DNA of 64,000 nucleotides, taken from Ephemerocybe angulata. Taxonomy: Eukaryota; Basidiomycota; Agaricomycetes; Agaricales; Psathyrellaceae. Made by a program: the position numbers and the translations under genes. Below, piece after piece: positions 9,801 to 18,210 of the stretch. Where the stretch lies: positions 1,984,001 to 2,048,000 of the forward strand of contig JAACJK010000001.1 in assembly GCA_013368325.1 (NCBI GenBank), in the 5' to 3' direction. The notes under the pieces were generated by a model. That model searched no databases. It was not told where the DNA came from and saw only the letters and a program-made list of their open reading frames with translations. The first letter of the stretch is position 1, and every line of letters begins with the position of its first letter.

Positions 9801-11647
9801 TTTTCCTCCTTGAGTTCGCACCAGTTGATCATCAGATTGACCAGTTCGGTGTGATCGTCGATTCTCCTGCCCTTCATGAAACCTGCTTGGTCCGGGTGAA
9901 TGAGCTTTAGCGCCACCGGCGCTAGACGAATGGTGAGCGCCTTCATGAAAGATTTGTAATCGGAGTTTAATACTGTTATCGGCCTGTAGTTCGCAATATC
10001 CGAGCGGTCGTTCTTCTTGTACAACGGGCACATCCACCCCTTCGCGAAGGAGGAGGTGGCAGAAATCCCATTCTCCTCAATGTCGTTAAAAGCATGTTGG
10101 AGGAGCGAGACGACGTCTGCAGCCTTCCCATTTCCGCCCGCCTTTACCTGTGTCTCCCAGCGCGTTATGAGGACTTTCCACAGGTCGGTTGTAATACCAT
10201 CTGGCCCCGACGCTTTACCGTTTGGCATGGACATCATTGCAGTCCTAACCTCGTCGCGCGTGAGATTCGTCTTGAGGTGTGTTGCATTGCCGTCGTCGAC
10301 TCTTGGGTCTAAGGAGGCGAGTACTTCTTCCGTTGCAGCCTCGCGTTCCTGCTCCGTGTGTTGCGTATCATTCTGTAGTTGTTCATGGTAATCTCGAGCT
10401 ATTTCTGCCATGTCGCATGACTTCCTTGCCGGTGGAGCGTTGGGTGTGTTCGGGTTTCTGAGGATCGGTATTGTGTCATGAGGTGCGCGTTCCTTGTTCG
10501 CTCCAATCCACTTTTTTCCAATGGTTTCCGTTTCTAACATCCAAAGTGTGGCCGTGTCCGCTCGGCGCTTATCCAGTTGCTGGCATTCGAGGTCCTTTAT
10601 CTCTTCAGCCAGTTTGTCGGTCAGTTCGTTCCTTTCCTCCGGCGTGGTCGAGTTATCATTTAGCACTGTTTCCAGTGCCTGTTTCAGCTCCGCGATTTTC
10701 TTGCGGGCTTTGGGGACCGCCGCCTTTGCGATTTCTCGTGCCTTGTCCCTCATCTTAACTTTTAGGTCTTCAAGTACCATCTGAGGACGGGGGTCGGTCG
10801 GATTGTTGGTTTGGCGAGTGGCGAGTTCTGCGGCGGTACAGAGCGTATCCATCTCTTCAAGGAACTTGTCGTGATTGAGGAGAAAGCTCGGTATTTCCCA
10901 GCGCCCTTTCCCAATGAAGGGCGCAGACAGATCATAAATCGTTGTTTGAATTAGTTCGTGGTCGGTATAGATCGGTTGGTCTATCGTAATGTTCCAGTCC
11001 CTTGTATCGTCCCAGAGTGACCGTTTGATGTAAATACGGTCAATCCTGGATCGGCACCCAGCCTGGGGGCCTGTTGTCGCTCGTGAGCGCCAGGTGTAGT
11101 GTGTAAGGTTCGGGTTTTCTCGCCGCCACCCGTCCACGAGGTGGAATTTCTCCAGCAGGTTCATCAGTGCATTTGCCATCGCAGCGCGGCACGCGCTCGG
11201 TGGTTCGCGGTCTCTGGCCTCCTCGACCATATTCAGGTCGCCAACTAGGAAATCCGGGTGGGGCCAGTCCGGGTTGTCGTCAAAGATCTTCGCGATGTCT
11301 TCCCAGAAACGTCCATTCCTCTCGGGGTCATTTGGGGCATACACACATAGGATATGCAGCTTGCCAGTCTCAGTTCTCCAGGGGATTGAGACCATCAGGG
11401 CTCTGCCGGCAATGACATCCCACGATTTAATGCCTTGACTTGTGCTCTTAATAACACGCCTATCGATGAGCATGGCAACACCTTCTGAACTTGTATTCAC
11501 ATCAAATAGTTCAGAGGAACTTTTAATGAACATAGTCTTGTCGTAGGTAGTCTGGATACGTGACGCACGTGCTCTGTTGAGGTGCGTCTCTTGGACCACA
11601 AGGATGCCGATTTTGTTGGCTCTCATGGTGGCTATGGCATCCGACAC
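6803..11647 (-). CDS. LINE-A ORF2: AP endonuclease - reverse transcriptase polyprotein
   Basis: A 1614-codon open frame. The N-terminal part is an APE-type endonuclease (QETH, GDLN, SRIDRIY and TDH motifs within the first ~220 residues), which nicks target DNA. The central reverse transcriptase has the fingers/palm blocks ending in FADD (the Y/FxDD catalytic motif) followed by a GGKFN block. The C-terminal third holds a possible degenerate RNase H-like segment and a Cys/His cluster (CQHC...HLLVQC) like the zinc-binding domain found after many LINE RTs. The true N-terminus lies upstream in another frame: the motif LTIGSVNINGAGS is encoded just before 11647, so one base appears lost near 11650. 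The initiator in this frame would be GTG, which is not a credible start. Confidence 0.93.
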   Translation of the reverse strand: MSDAIATMRANKIGILVVQETHLNRARASRIQTTYDKTMFIKSSSELFDVNTSSEGVAMLIDRRVIKSTSQGIKSWDVIAGRALMVSIPWRTETGKLHILCVYAPNDPERNGRFWEDIAKIFDDNPDWPHPDFLVGDLNMVEEARDREPPSACRAAMANALMNLLEKFHLVDGWRRENPNLTHYTWRSRATTGPQAGCRSRIDRIYIKRSLWDDTRDWNITIDQPIYTDHELIQTTIYDLSAPFIGKGRWEIPSFLLNHDKFLEEMDTLCTAAELATRQTNNPTDPRPQMVLEDLKVKMRDKAREIAKAAVPKARKKIAELKQALETVLNDNSTTPEERNELTDKLAEEIKDLECQQLDKRRADTATLWMLETETIGKKWIGANKERAPHDTIPILRNPNTPNAPPARKSCDMAEIARDYHEQLQNDTQHTEQEREAATEEVLASLDPRVDDGNATHLKTNLTRDEVRTAMMSMPNGKASGPDGITTDLWKVLITRWETQVKAGGNGKAADVVSLLQHAFNDIEENGISATSSFAKGWMCPLYKKNDRSDIANYRPITVLNSDYKSFMKALTIRLAPVALKLIHPDQAGFMKGRRIDDHTELVNLMINWCELKEENGLLVFLDQEKAYDKITHRFLQSTLDKFGFPDHFKNVIKSLYDNAETVVIINGEISTTFRVIRGVRQGDPLSCLLFNLAIESLANLLRKSGLKGFKIKETIARIITKLFADDTTVYLSAEDNFSDLQIILDLWCRASGGKFNVTKTEIVPVGAEEYRAQVAQTRLGRPGEPESQLPDGVHIARDGEPVRVLGAHVGNKIDQMAIWAPILDTLEKKVSYWLKSNPSLEGRSYLTKLEPGARTLYKAMVQCMPEQAEKTVAKTINKIMWGGKAVGVSHAVASLPYAQGGKKVLNIVHRNEATHLKRSVRYAADMRGDWAIVADQLIEEDIPDSQKVDDLDATMHVFLQTWSARKQRAASTLPDSIFRMLSIAAKYNIRYAPPILSEATRRALPAWYHPGKQGTTNTRENGRIPQCLRDIHGIFTVGQLEAFVSDYPHPPTLVEPLQNGPPEPNDHACHCAQFTGARDAGCADPIACHERALSELDSLGEKWDPRSPLPTVDSLTERYKLVSSQLALSESKKVFDPLLETYSSLESGFRVFEPTKCPWSRSPLKALPTPDLLYAPPRAFIAIHIPKASHPIQRAGYGVIFEGRAEADFATISRLDIPRTQLWTTAVALFDFVVRAPQHEHLRVYVPSMKLIEDLTSRLQINEDGGWIEHECRRLMPSLVARLRSRSGLLVLCGYTDLTDASMRKKAKEAAASAVASHPLNEPVRRFATKHSQIVQGLRLASQTQASLYAAIGDWNSKKVSERRETLANIALAKNTARQKLGFEPTTEEIWMSIRGPNVTQKKIRAFLWKVVHGALPCGVNWNDNPAYADRALCQHCQVRETAEHLLVQCPRSCQSTIWDLANSLLRRRGLPPLSPATLGDILVCGLPNKKRKLTPGQERLRMIVIAESAWLIWVLRCKWVIDDEADPELYPSVPEITNRWWKMINAKLDFDLLASDAKRYGPKAIVAGLVKDTWEGLLDDGATLGKSLECHRNVGVLVGRGVAARRPPGWNR

Positions 11648-12024
11648 TTGTAGTGGGTTTCCTCAGACCCTGCTCCGTTTATGTTTACGGAGCCTATCGT
11701 GAGCTGTGCTTTGGTCCTCGGCGCTCTCCTCATCGCGTTGGCACGCTCCAGCGCTTCCTCTTCGGGAACGGGCGCTTGATTTCCTACTTCAGGTTCTCCG
11801 GTCGCCGCGCTCACCTGGGCCGGGGGTGGTGGTACGGCTAGCGTGTTCTGGTGACCCAGCATAGCGGGCAGGGCCAGTTGCCTCATCGGCCGAGGTATAC
11901 GAGGTTGGGTTGGGTGGTTAGCGCTCGCAGGTATGTTCTGGGAGCGCGGCACTCCCCTGTGGGAGTGACGGACATTCTGGGGGGTGACGCCAGCACTCGA
12001 GGCTGTTGCAGGGACCTGCGTCAA
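11632..12024 (-). CDS. LINE-A ORF2 N-terminal segment, frameshifted from the main ORF2
   Basis: Starting at ATG 12024, this frame encodes a Pro/Ala-rich leader and then the first beta-strand of the AP endonuclease (LTIGSVNINGAG), running out of frame after about 15 more residues at a stop at 11632. Continuing in the frame of 6803-11647 restores a standard endonuclease start (DAIATMRANKIGILVVQETH). The overlap therefore marks a single-base deletion in one gene, not two genes. Together they give about 1740 residues. Confidence 0.85.
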   Translation of the reverse strand: MTQVPATASSAGVTPQNVRHSHRGVPRSQNIPASANHPTQPRIPRPMRQLALPAMLGHQNTLAVPPPPAQVSAATGEPEVGNQAPVPEEEALERANAMRRAPRTKAQLTIGSVNINGAGSEETHYKCRMP

Positions 12025-12853
12025 GGTAGTGGGAGCTGGACCCCGCGAGGGGCCCAGGTCGCCTCCAATCTCACCAAGTCTATCATCGAGGCCCGAACCA
12101 GCGACGGAGTCCGGAGCCTCTCCAGAACGAGGGAGGGGTAAGCCGGTGACGGTGGGAGCTGAACGACGAGAGAAGTAGTGAAGAATAGAAGGGATTACTA
12201 TTTACTGTGCGGGTGGTAATCACAACACCACACAGGGGCCTATTAAAACCGGGCTACCTCGGTTGGACGTACGGAGGACGGGCGAGACCAGTTAAGGTCT
12301 CAACCGTACCCCTTTCGCCGACATGCGGCCCGACTCGTCCTGATCTGAATAGATCGCCGGGTTTGGCACCCCGTCAAGGGGCACCCCAGCCTGGTGGTAC
12401 AACAGGGCTGGCTTAGACACAGGCTTTCCCTTAACCCCGGAGGGCAGGTATATGTGGGCCCGGTCAGTAGAAAAACGGCGGCTCAGTACGACTTACAGAG
12501 CTCCCACGGGTACCCCGGCATAATCCAGTGCTTATAGAGGAGAGACTCTAGATGCAGAAACTCTTTTTTCTTCTTGGGGGGCTAGGACTGACATAGAGGG
12601 CATTTTCCTGGACACTTATGGACCTAATCTACAGGTTAGATCAGGATTTGAGTGTCTTAGGATGTCTCGGTAGCTCGTTGGAATTCAGAGAAGTTCAGAG
12701 AGTTCAGATAAGGGTTATGGAGCATCAGACAAAAGGTGTATTTCAGGGCAGAGACAGGGCACAACATACAGGGACAAGGCTAATTTTACGGAGACTACGT
12801 GAGCTAGTAACACTAGGCTACGTAGAAAGTGAGCGAAGAAGGACGAAGGCGCT
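12025..12853 (-). other. LINE-A inter-ORF spacer
   Basis: About 830 bp between the ORF1 stop (12854-12856) and the first ATG of ORF2. No conserved protein motif is readable. It is long for a LINE inter-ORF spacer; an upstream extension of ORF2 is possible but not supported. Confidence 0.5.
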
Positions 12854-13080
12854 TCAGTTGCGGCCACCCCGGCCACGAGGGCCACCGCGTGTAGAGGCAT
12901 GACCGCGGGCACTGCCACGGCCCCTATAGGCCCCGCGGCCCGAGCCGCGGGCCGCGTGGTCAGTCGTGAAGTGACCCCTAGACTGGTTGGTGTTGGGTGC
13001 AGCGTGCAAGCCCGGGATGAAGTCGTTGTCGTTGTCAGGTTGGGGAGGGGGAGCTGAGACAACAGGGGCTGGTTGGCACT
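12854..13080 (-). pseudogene. LINE-A ORF1 C-terminal tail (RG-rich), cut off by MITE
   Basis: Reading across the MITE insertion point in the ORF1 frame, this segment stays open for about 75 codons to a TGA at 12856-12854. It is proline-rich at first and then becomes an arginine/glycine-rich tail (repeated RG and RGG motifs), typical of RNA-binding proteins. In the present allele the coding frame instead enters the MITE and stops at once, so this tail is disconnected from ORF1. The RG tail would add RNA affinity next to the zinc knuckle; that role is inferred. Confidence 0.8.
13077..13080. repeat. CACT target duplication of the MITE (left)
   Basis: CACT precedes the element and recurs at 13916-13919 after it. 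Four bases alone are weak evidence, but removing the element plus one CACT also restores the ORF1 reading frame. Confidence 0.6.
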
Positions 13081-13915
13081 AGTTATGGCTAAGGAATAAT
13101 GATTGCAAATAGATACAATGCTAGAATGGCCTCAATACAATGAGGAACTTTAATGATGGGCGACGAAATCTTTTAGCTGGCGACAAGATCTTTGCTGGTA
13201 CTTTAACATCATTGCGGCAAAATCATCATTGTTTGCAATCATTGTAAACTAGCCTTTGCAATCATTATCTACTGGCTATACTGCTTATAGCAAGATCAAT
13301 AGAAATTGATTGATTGATGGGATGATTATATAACCACCAAAAAGCCAATTTTGGACCTCACTCTCTTTATATTCTTTCCTCTCAGCTCAGCAATTGATAA
13401 ATATAGACTCACAGGCCCCTATATCCTCCCACCAAATACCCAGCAGGAAAGACCCAGGCAGAGAGGGGACTTGGCTCAAAAAACTCCTAAGTTCCAATGA
13501 TTGTAAATATACCTTCTTATGATGTCAAACAGTGCAATGATGTCAAAGAGTCTAATGATGTTAAACATCAGTCTAATGATGTTAAACAGCCAGAATAATG
13601 ATGTCAAATAGTCTAATGATGTTAAACAGTCAGCCTAATGATGCCAAATAGTCTAATGATGTTAAACAGTCAGCCTAATAATGTCAAATAGTCTAATGAT
13701 GTTAAACAGTTCAATAATGTTAAACAGTTTAATGATGTCAAATAGTTTAATGATGTCAAACAATGATGTCAAATAGTATAATGATGTCAAATGGTGTAAT
13801 GACGTCAAATAATGCAATGAGTGGGAATATATCTGTTTAGCATCATTAAAGTTCCTCATTGTATTGAGGCCATTCTAGCATTGTATCTATTTAAAATCAT
13901 TAGGGAAGCCATAAC
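13081..13915. mobile_element. 835-bp MITE inserted in LINE-A ORF1
   Basis: Terminal inverted repeats of about 75 bp: 13082-13158 begins GTTATGGCT and is the near-exact reverse complement of 13841-13915, which ends AGCCATAAC. Both contain the block AGATACAATGCTAGAATGG. There is no transposase. The interior is AT-rich and carries a minisatellite. The superfamily is undetermined; the 4-bp duplication and TIR sequence do not point clearly to one. Confidence 0.9.
13515..13825. repeat. minisatellite inside the MITE
   Basis: About a dozen imperfect copies of an approximately 18-bp unit, TAATGATGTCAAATAGTC or TAATGATGTTAAACAGTC, form a tandem array with occasional longer-period repeats (GTCAGCCTAATGATG). 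Confidence 0.85.
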
Positions 13916-15280
13916 CACTCTGGTTGGGTAGTGTGTGGGTTGGGGTCCAGGTCGAAGAATCCGGGGATGGACTTGAGAGGGCAGAGACCGGTTGGGTGAT
14001 CGCGTCCCCAGCAGCTGGCGCAATTCCAGTTGTTACGTTTGAACTTGGCGACACTACTAATCTCGAGGGCCTGGATGCGGAGGGACTTGAGGTGGATGCA
14101 GAAGGCACGCATACAAGCTTGCGACGTGGAGAAGGCCCGGGCGCCGATACGCCAGACGATCTCCGTGCTGCCGCGCTCCGTGACGCTGATGGGGGAGGCG
14201 GTGATGGAGTCCGTGATCCACTTGACGATGCCGTGGGGGACGAGGCCGACAGGAACGGCGTCGTACCTGTTCGGGTCGGCGCCGAGCCAGACCTGCAAGT
14301 CGCGGGAGTTCATGAGGAAGGTAGTTAGGAGCTTGACGACGGTGCCGCGGCTGGCCTCCGAGTCGTCCAGGTGAACGTCGCCCAGGACACCGATGAAGTC
14401 CAGGGGGAGGGCACGGACTGGGAGGAGGGAGAGGCAGTAGTCGGGGGTGGAGACGATCTTGAGGTCCAAGAAGCCTAGCTTTGTGTCTTTGGCGAAGCCG
14501 GTGGCGAGGAATAGCCTTGGGGAGCCCGCCGGGGCCCCTCTTCCCATCTCCGATGCGTACACCCGGATCTTCTCTGCTTGTTCGGCTGGGAGGAAGGCCG
14601 TGAGAGCCTTCTTGATTTTCTCGACGGCGAGCTGGGTAGGGTCGCCGGGTCGGAGGTAGGCAGGGATGGCGATGAGCTTCTGGCCGGGGACTCCACCCCA
14701 GAAAACTCGGGAGCCATCGTCCATGTGCAAGAAGGCATCCTCTGGGTGCAAGCCCACCATCGCTGCATCGTGTTGAGCACGCGTGAGGATGGCGAGCTGA
14801 GCGGCGGTGTAGGACTTGCCGAGGAACTCCGTGGTGGCTGCAGGCGGAATCATGTGGGGCGGCACAGCGTGGCCTCCGAAAGATGGAGCTGGGGCAGTAG
14901 ACGCAGTGACGGTGGGGGTGGGCGCTGCTGTCGAGGCCGGTACTGGAAGTCCAGGGGGCGGGATGGGGGCCGAGATGGAGGGCAAGACGTCGGCTGGGGC
15001 TTGGGCAGCGGCTGCCGCACGCGCATGGGCTGCCTGGAGGTAGCCAGCTGCTGCGACTGGGTGGAGGGGAGGTATGTCGGGGGGTGGGGCCTGCGGCGGT
15101 ACGATCCAGTCCTTGTCTTCGTTGAGGAACTGGTCCCAGTCCTGATCCTCCTCCGGGGTCCGTCACGTACTCCAGTCCATCGTCAATCCCGGACATGGCT
15201 TCGCCTATACCCTCGTCTTCGGGTGCAGGCGAGGAGGGGGAGAACGCCGGGGACTGTGGGGTAGCCGGAGTGGGCGCAGC
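13916..15280 (-). pseudogene. LINE-A ORF1: gag-like RNA-binding protein (main part)
   Basis: The frame encodes a Pro/Ala-rich N-terminal region, an acidic patch, a globular middle (about 250 residues) and a zinc knuckle CASC-WGRD-H-PTGL-C (CX2CX4HX4C) near the C-terminus: the layout of a LINE ORF1 nucleocapsid-like protein that coats element RNA. Two lesions are visible. In a run of four C (15154-15157, minus CCCC) one base too many shifts the frame. At 13915 the MITE replaces the natural C-terminus with seven codons ending in a stop inside the MITE repeat. The upstream part continues across two predicted introns to 15756. Confidence 0.85.
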
Positions 15281-15336
15281 CTGGTTTGGTGTGTCAGTAC
15301 TCAATCTCGGGCTTCGTGGTCCACCTCGAGACGTAC
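15281..15336 (-). other. predicted spliceosomal intron b in LINE-A ORF1
   Basis: On the minus strand: GTACGT donor (15336-15331), TACTGAC branch-point match (15299-15293) and CCAG acceptor ending at 15281. It is 56 bp, phase 0. The unspliced frame hits a TGA inside it; splicing joins two Pro/Ala-rich segments in frame. Confidence 0.6.
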
Positions 15337-15426
15337 CTCTGGGGCGGGCGTGGCCGAACGACGGGGCTCAGGGACAGGAGGGGCCGGGGTGGAGTTCGCA
15401 GGCACGGCTGTAAGAGCAGCAGTACT
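15337..15426 (-). CDS. LINE-A ORF1 predicted exon 2
   Basis: Thirty codons, open and in frame with the exons on both sides, Pro/Ala/Thr-rich like the rest of the ORF1 N-terminus. Without splicing this segment has no usable start. Confidence 0.5.
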
Positions 15427-15486
15427 CTAGAGGGACGCGACGTGAGTGTTAGAGGTGTACCTCGCGGTGCGAGAACTGGTGCTTAC
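15427..15486 (-). other. predicted spliceosomal intron a in LINE-A ORF1
   Basis: On the minus strand: GTAAGC donor at 15486-15481, a CTAAC branch-point match, and CTAG acceptor ending at 15427. It is 60 bp, phase 0, and contains an in-frame stop if retained. Confidence 0.55.
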
Positions 15487-15756
15487 CAGAGGTGGGACAT
15501 CAGCGGGGGCAGGCTCAGGTGCGGGCTCGATTTCCATCGCCTCGTCCTCAGATGAGTCCGGTGGGGCGGGCTAAACGCTATCGGCGGTTGGGGTGGGGTC
15601 CAGGGCAGCGAGGGCTACTGCAGCGGCAGCGGCGGCGGTGGCGGTGGAGCGCCTGGTGGGGGTTCTGGTGGTGGTGGTCTTGGGGGTCTTCGCCTTGGCG
15701 GAGGCGGTAGACGAGGACTTTGCGGCAGTGACTAATGAAGTCTTTTGAGGGGCCAT
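15487..15756 (-). pseudogene. LINE-A ORF1 predicted exon 1, with in-frame TAG
   Basis: Begins at ATG 15756 and encodes a Ser/Thr/Lys-rich basic N-terminus with an Ala run, then an in-frame TAG at 15573-15571, then an acidic Pro/Glu-rich stretch up to the intron a donor. The frame after the TAG is open and matches the style of the following exons, so the stop looks like a point mutation (CAG to TAG is the simplest). Confidence 0.6.
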
Positions 15757-16334
15757 TCTGTGGACGGAGGGAGAGACGACGTACCTGGGGTTTCGAGTTT
15801 GGTCTTAAGCTGGGGGCCCGAGTCCGTTTCCTTGGGGTGGGTTTGCGGGCGATGGGGCTGTTTGGTTCGGTGGTCCGTGCGCCTTGACGTCTGGCTGTTT
15901 CCTATTGGACGGTGTTGGGAGGATTGTCTTACAAACGGCAGGAGGAGTGCATGGTGGATAAGTCAGGAACGGTGTCTAGGTAAGGGGGGCCTCGCTATTG
16001 GTCGAGGGAAGAGGACGGGCGAAAGCGGGGGTCGTCGAGGGCTGAGTAAGAGCCGGTATTCGTCATCGCCGGGGAGAGATGAGCCGCCCACTCCACTAGG
16101 GTCTAGGGCACCAGAGGGCTGGGAGGGGATTCCAACGACGAGAGGAGGGAGGAGGACGGGCTATGTACTGCATGCTGCAGGGAGGGAGCTGTGGGGAGCG
16201 GTCGTGATAATCGACCCCGAGGTTTGCCAGCGTGTCGTCGGAGATTTAAACCTCTGACGATGCTGGTCGGATGACCTCGGCCCCTTTCCCGTGGGAAAAA
16301 ACCTCGAACATGGTGGTTCGAGTTCAAGGGGCCC
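15757..16334 (-). promoter_or_regulatory. LINE-A 5' UTR with terminal hairpins
   Basis: The 5' end of the element. Perfect hairpins lie close to the terminus: 16303-16322 (7-bp stem, 6-nt loop) and 16285-16298 (6-bp stem). Full-length LINEs usually carry an internal promoter here; none can be defined by eye. Confidence 0.6.
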
Positions 16335-16335
16335 C

Positions 16336-16351
16336 ATGAACAGTAAGCTCT
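16336..16351. repeat. LINE-A target site duplication, 5' copy
   Basis: ATGAACAGTAAGCTCT, identical to 6511-6526. Confidence 0.95.
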
Positions 16352-16720
16352 AAAACTAGACTTACCAACTTGCTCAAATATGTCTCATATGGGTAGATAG
16401 AGGTAGATGGTCTGTCTAGGAGGCTGTGTATGTGAGTTGAGCTGGTCCTGCTGCATCCTGATTATTTTCTTCCCATTGGTAATAGCATTTTAATCCATAC
16501 CAAGGATCCCAGCAACAAGCTGCATACAGTCGCAAAGTTGTACATGATCACCGAGGATGGCGCACTGCACGAGGGAAAGAACTCCACCTCTCCCTGCTTT
16601 TCTGTGTTCCCCTTCCCCTATCCCGCGCTCCTGAGCACTACATGAACCCCTTGCTTCTCATCCTCAATGCCAAGATAGCGTTCCGACGATTCTTCAGGCT
16701 ACTGCAAGAAAACCATCTCA
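16352..16720. other. intergenic, nothing identified
   Basis: Host flank of LINE-A; only short ORFs. Confidence 0.4.
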
Positions 16721-16739
16721 ATAGATTGTGTCTAGAGTA

Positions 16740-17070
16740 CTGAGAGCTCATCAAATTGACCATCGAGCTGGTGGACTTGTTGTATCACCCACTAATCGTA
16801 AGTATAGCTGCTCAATTTTCTCATAGTGACCGGGTTGGGGGTACAGGTGCCACTGAGGATGAGGATGAGGATGAAAATATGGATGAGAATGAAGATATGG
16901 ACAGGAAAGACACTGATAAGATTGACAGAGATGGAACTAACAGAGAGAAGACAATCACACCGGAAAGTCGAGGCAGACATGCTGGCGGGAAGCGCAGGGT
17001 CAAATATTCAAGGCTCGGCAAAGAAATCAAGGATCTTGGCCCCAATGTTTCTCATGAGGAAACCAGGGTA
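16740..17070 (+). CDS. unrecognised gene fragment with acidic repeat
   Basis: An open segment (ELVDLLYHP...) may be followed by a 49-bp intron (GTAAGT at about 16799 to CAG at about 16847), then a Glu/Asp-rich stretch (repeated DE/DEN), a basic stretch and the sequence GKEIKDLGPNVSHEET, ending at a GTACGT donor-like site. I see no start codon and no family I can name. A remnant of a transposon-associated or host gene is possible. Confidence 0.3.
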
Positions 17071-17351
17071 CGTCTGACCTGCTCTCGCAAACTCGATTTC
17101 TAACCAGCCACTTCAGACAAACCTCTTAACCAGAAAGATAAAGTGAACCTATATTCAACCGGTTTGCACTGATAGAGGGCACAGATCTGGGTGGTAAAAA
17201 CACCCTGGTCCCTGTCTTTTAGACAGGCTATCTACCTCCATCCACCTGTATGGGATGTATTTGATCCAGTTTTATTTGGGTAATATCAAGAGACCTTGCT
17301 GCTATCCTTGGCAGGTAGCACACTTTGAGATCAGCAAGATGGGTACTTTAC

Positions 17352-17610
17352 ACTCCCTCACCTGTTCACATAGACTCCATGCAGACTCTACAAAGAGTCC
17401 AGCCAGAGTCTATGGAGTCCATGTGGAGTCTATGTGGCTTGGGAATGGAACTGGCTATAGAGGAGAGGTAGACTGATCATGGAGGGGGTATGGACTCCTC
17501 TCTATAATGAGTCCACTGTCAGAGTCCATAAAATACCCAGAGTCTACTGATAGACCAGTGGACTCTGGACAGCCATGTGGAGTCCACATAAATAGGTGGG
17601 GAACTGACAC
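17352..17610. mobile_element. short MITE, relative of the 5.3-kb element
   Basis: Terminal inverted repeats: CACCTGTTCACATAGACTCC near the left end and the reverse complement of CACCTATTTATGTGGACTCC near the right. The interior shares GGCTTGGGAAT, GGTAGACT and AGAGTCCATAAAAT blocks with 5352-6077 but lacks the Pol III unit. Confidence 0.7.
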
Positions 17611-18206
17611 TCTTTTTGTTTTATGGTGACCAGTGCATTAACTGCTCCGCAGTGCTAGTTGGGATGACTGGCTCTACACTATGGGCCGCCATCTTGCCGG
17701 ATGTGGGGAGAGGGAGGAGACATATAGTATTTTGCTCTTGAGCAACTTATACACTACATTGCAAAGGAAGGGTGAAGTTGGAAGCAAAACTTGTCCATCG
17801 TGTAAGACAGTTATTTGGTGCAGTGAGGAGGTGTTCATCAAGGGCAATACATGGAGCACTGAGTGCATAAGCTATGTAAGCAGATGTTTTGGAGATGAGA
17901 TAAAGGGTTTGCAGCATTCCTAAGGACTCACCCAATGTTGCTTGAGTGTTGTACTATTCCATAGGGACTGTAATTGATAGAAAGATGTGCAGATTTATCT
18001 GCACCATGCATACATAGCAATGCTACCCATGTACCTCTATATCAGTGTTTCTCCTGCATTATGATAGGGCCCAACGACTTTAGAATCAGTAGCAGCAGCT
18101 AAGTAGATTTCCAAAAGTGCAGTCTAAACTAGTACTGCTGCGAGGTGAGTAGAAGAAACTAAAGATCCCTTCCCATCCTTTTCTCGACTTCACAGATATA
18201 CCTCTT
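17611..18206. other. intergenic, nothing identified
   Basis: Short ORFs only. This is the host flank on the 3' side of the Gypsy element. Confidence 0.4.
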
Positions 18207-18210
18207 ACGT
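18207..18210. repeat. Gypsy target duplication ACGT (3' side)
   Basis: ACGT directly abuts the LTR end and is repeated at 32645-32648 on the far side of the element. Confidence 0.75.

Larger units (their letters stand above)
6527..16334 (-). mobile_element. LINE-A: 9.8-kb non-LTR retrotransposon
   Basis: A complete non-LTR retrotransposon on the minus strand: 16-bp target duplications on both sides, a poly(A) tail (plus-strand T run 6526-6552), and two ORFs in the order ORF1 (zinc knuckle) then ORF2 (AP endonuclease, reverse transcriptase, C-terminal zinc-binding region). This copy is damaged: ORF1 has an in-frame TAG, a frameshift and a MITE insertion, and ORF2 has a frameshift near its start. 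The architecture fits the fungal Tad/I-like groups; the clade cannot be fixed by eye. Confidence 0.93.

Noticed and set aside
13515..13825. CRISPR array
   Set aside because: Repeats are contiguous, imperfect and lack unique spacers, in a eukaryotic transposon context.
14057..15304. 415-codon minus-strand ORF as a separate gene
   Set aside because: Its first codon is TTG inside a predicted intron, only its first ~50 codons match ORF1 composition, and the rest is Arg/Pro/His-rich shadow sequence of the true ORF1 frame.
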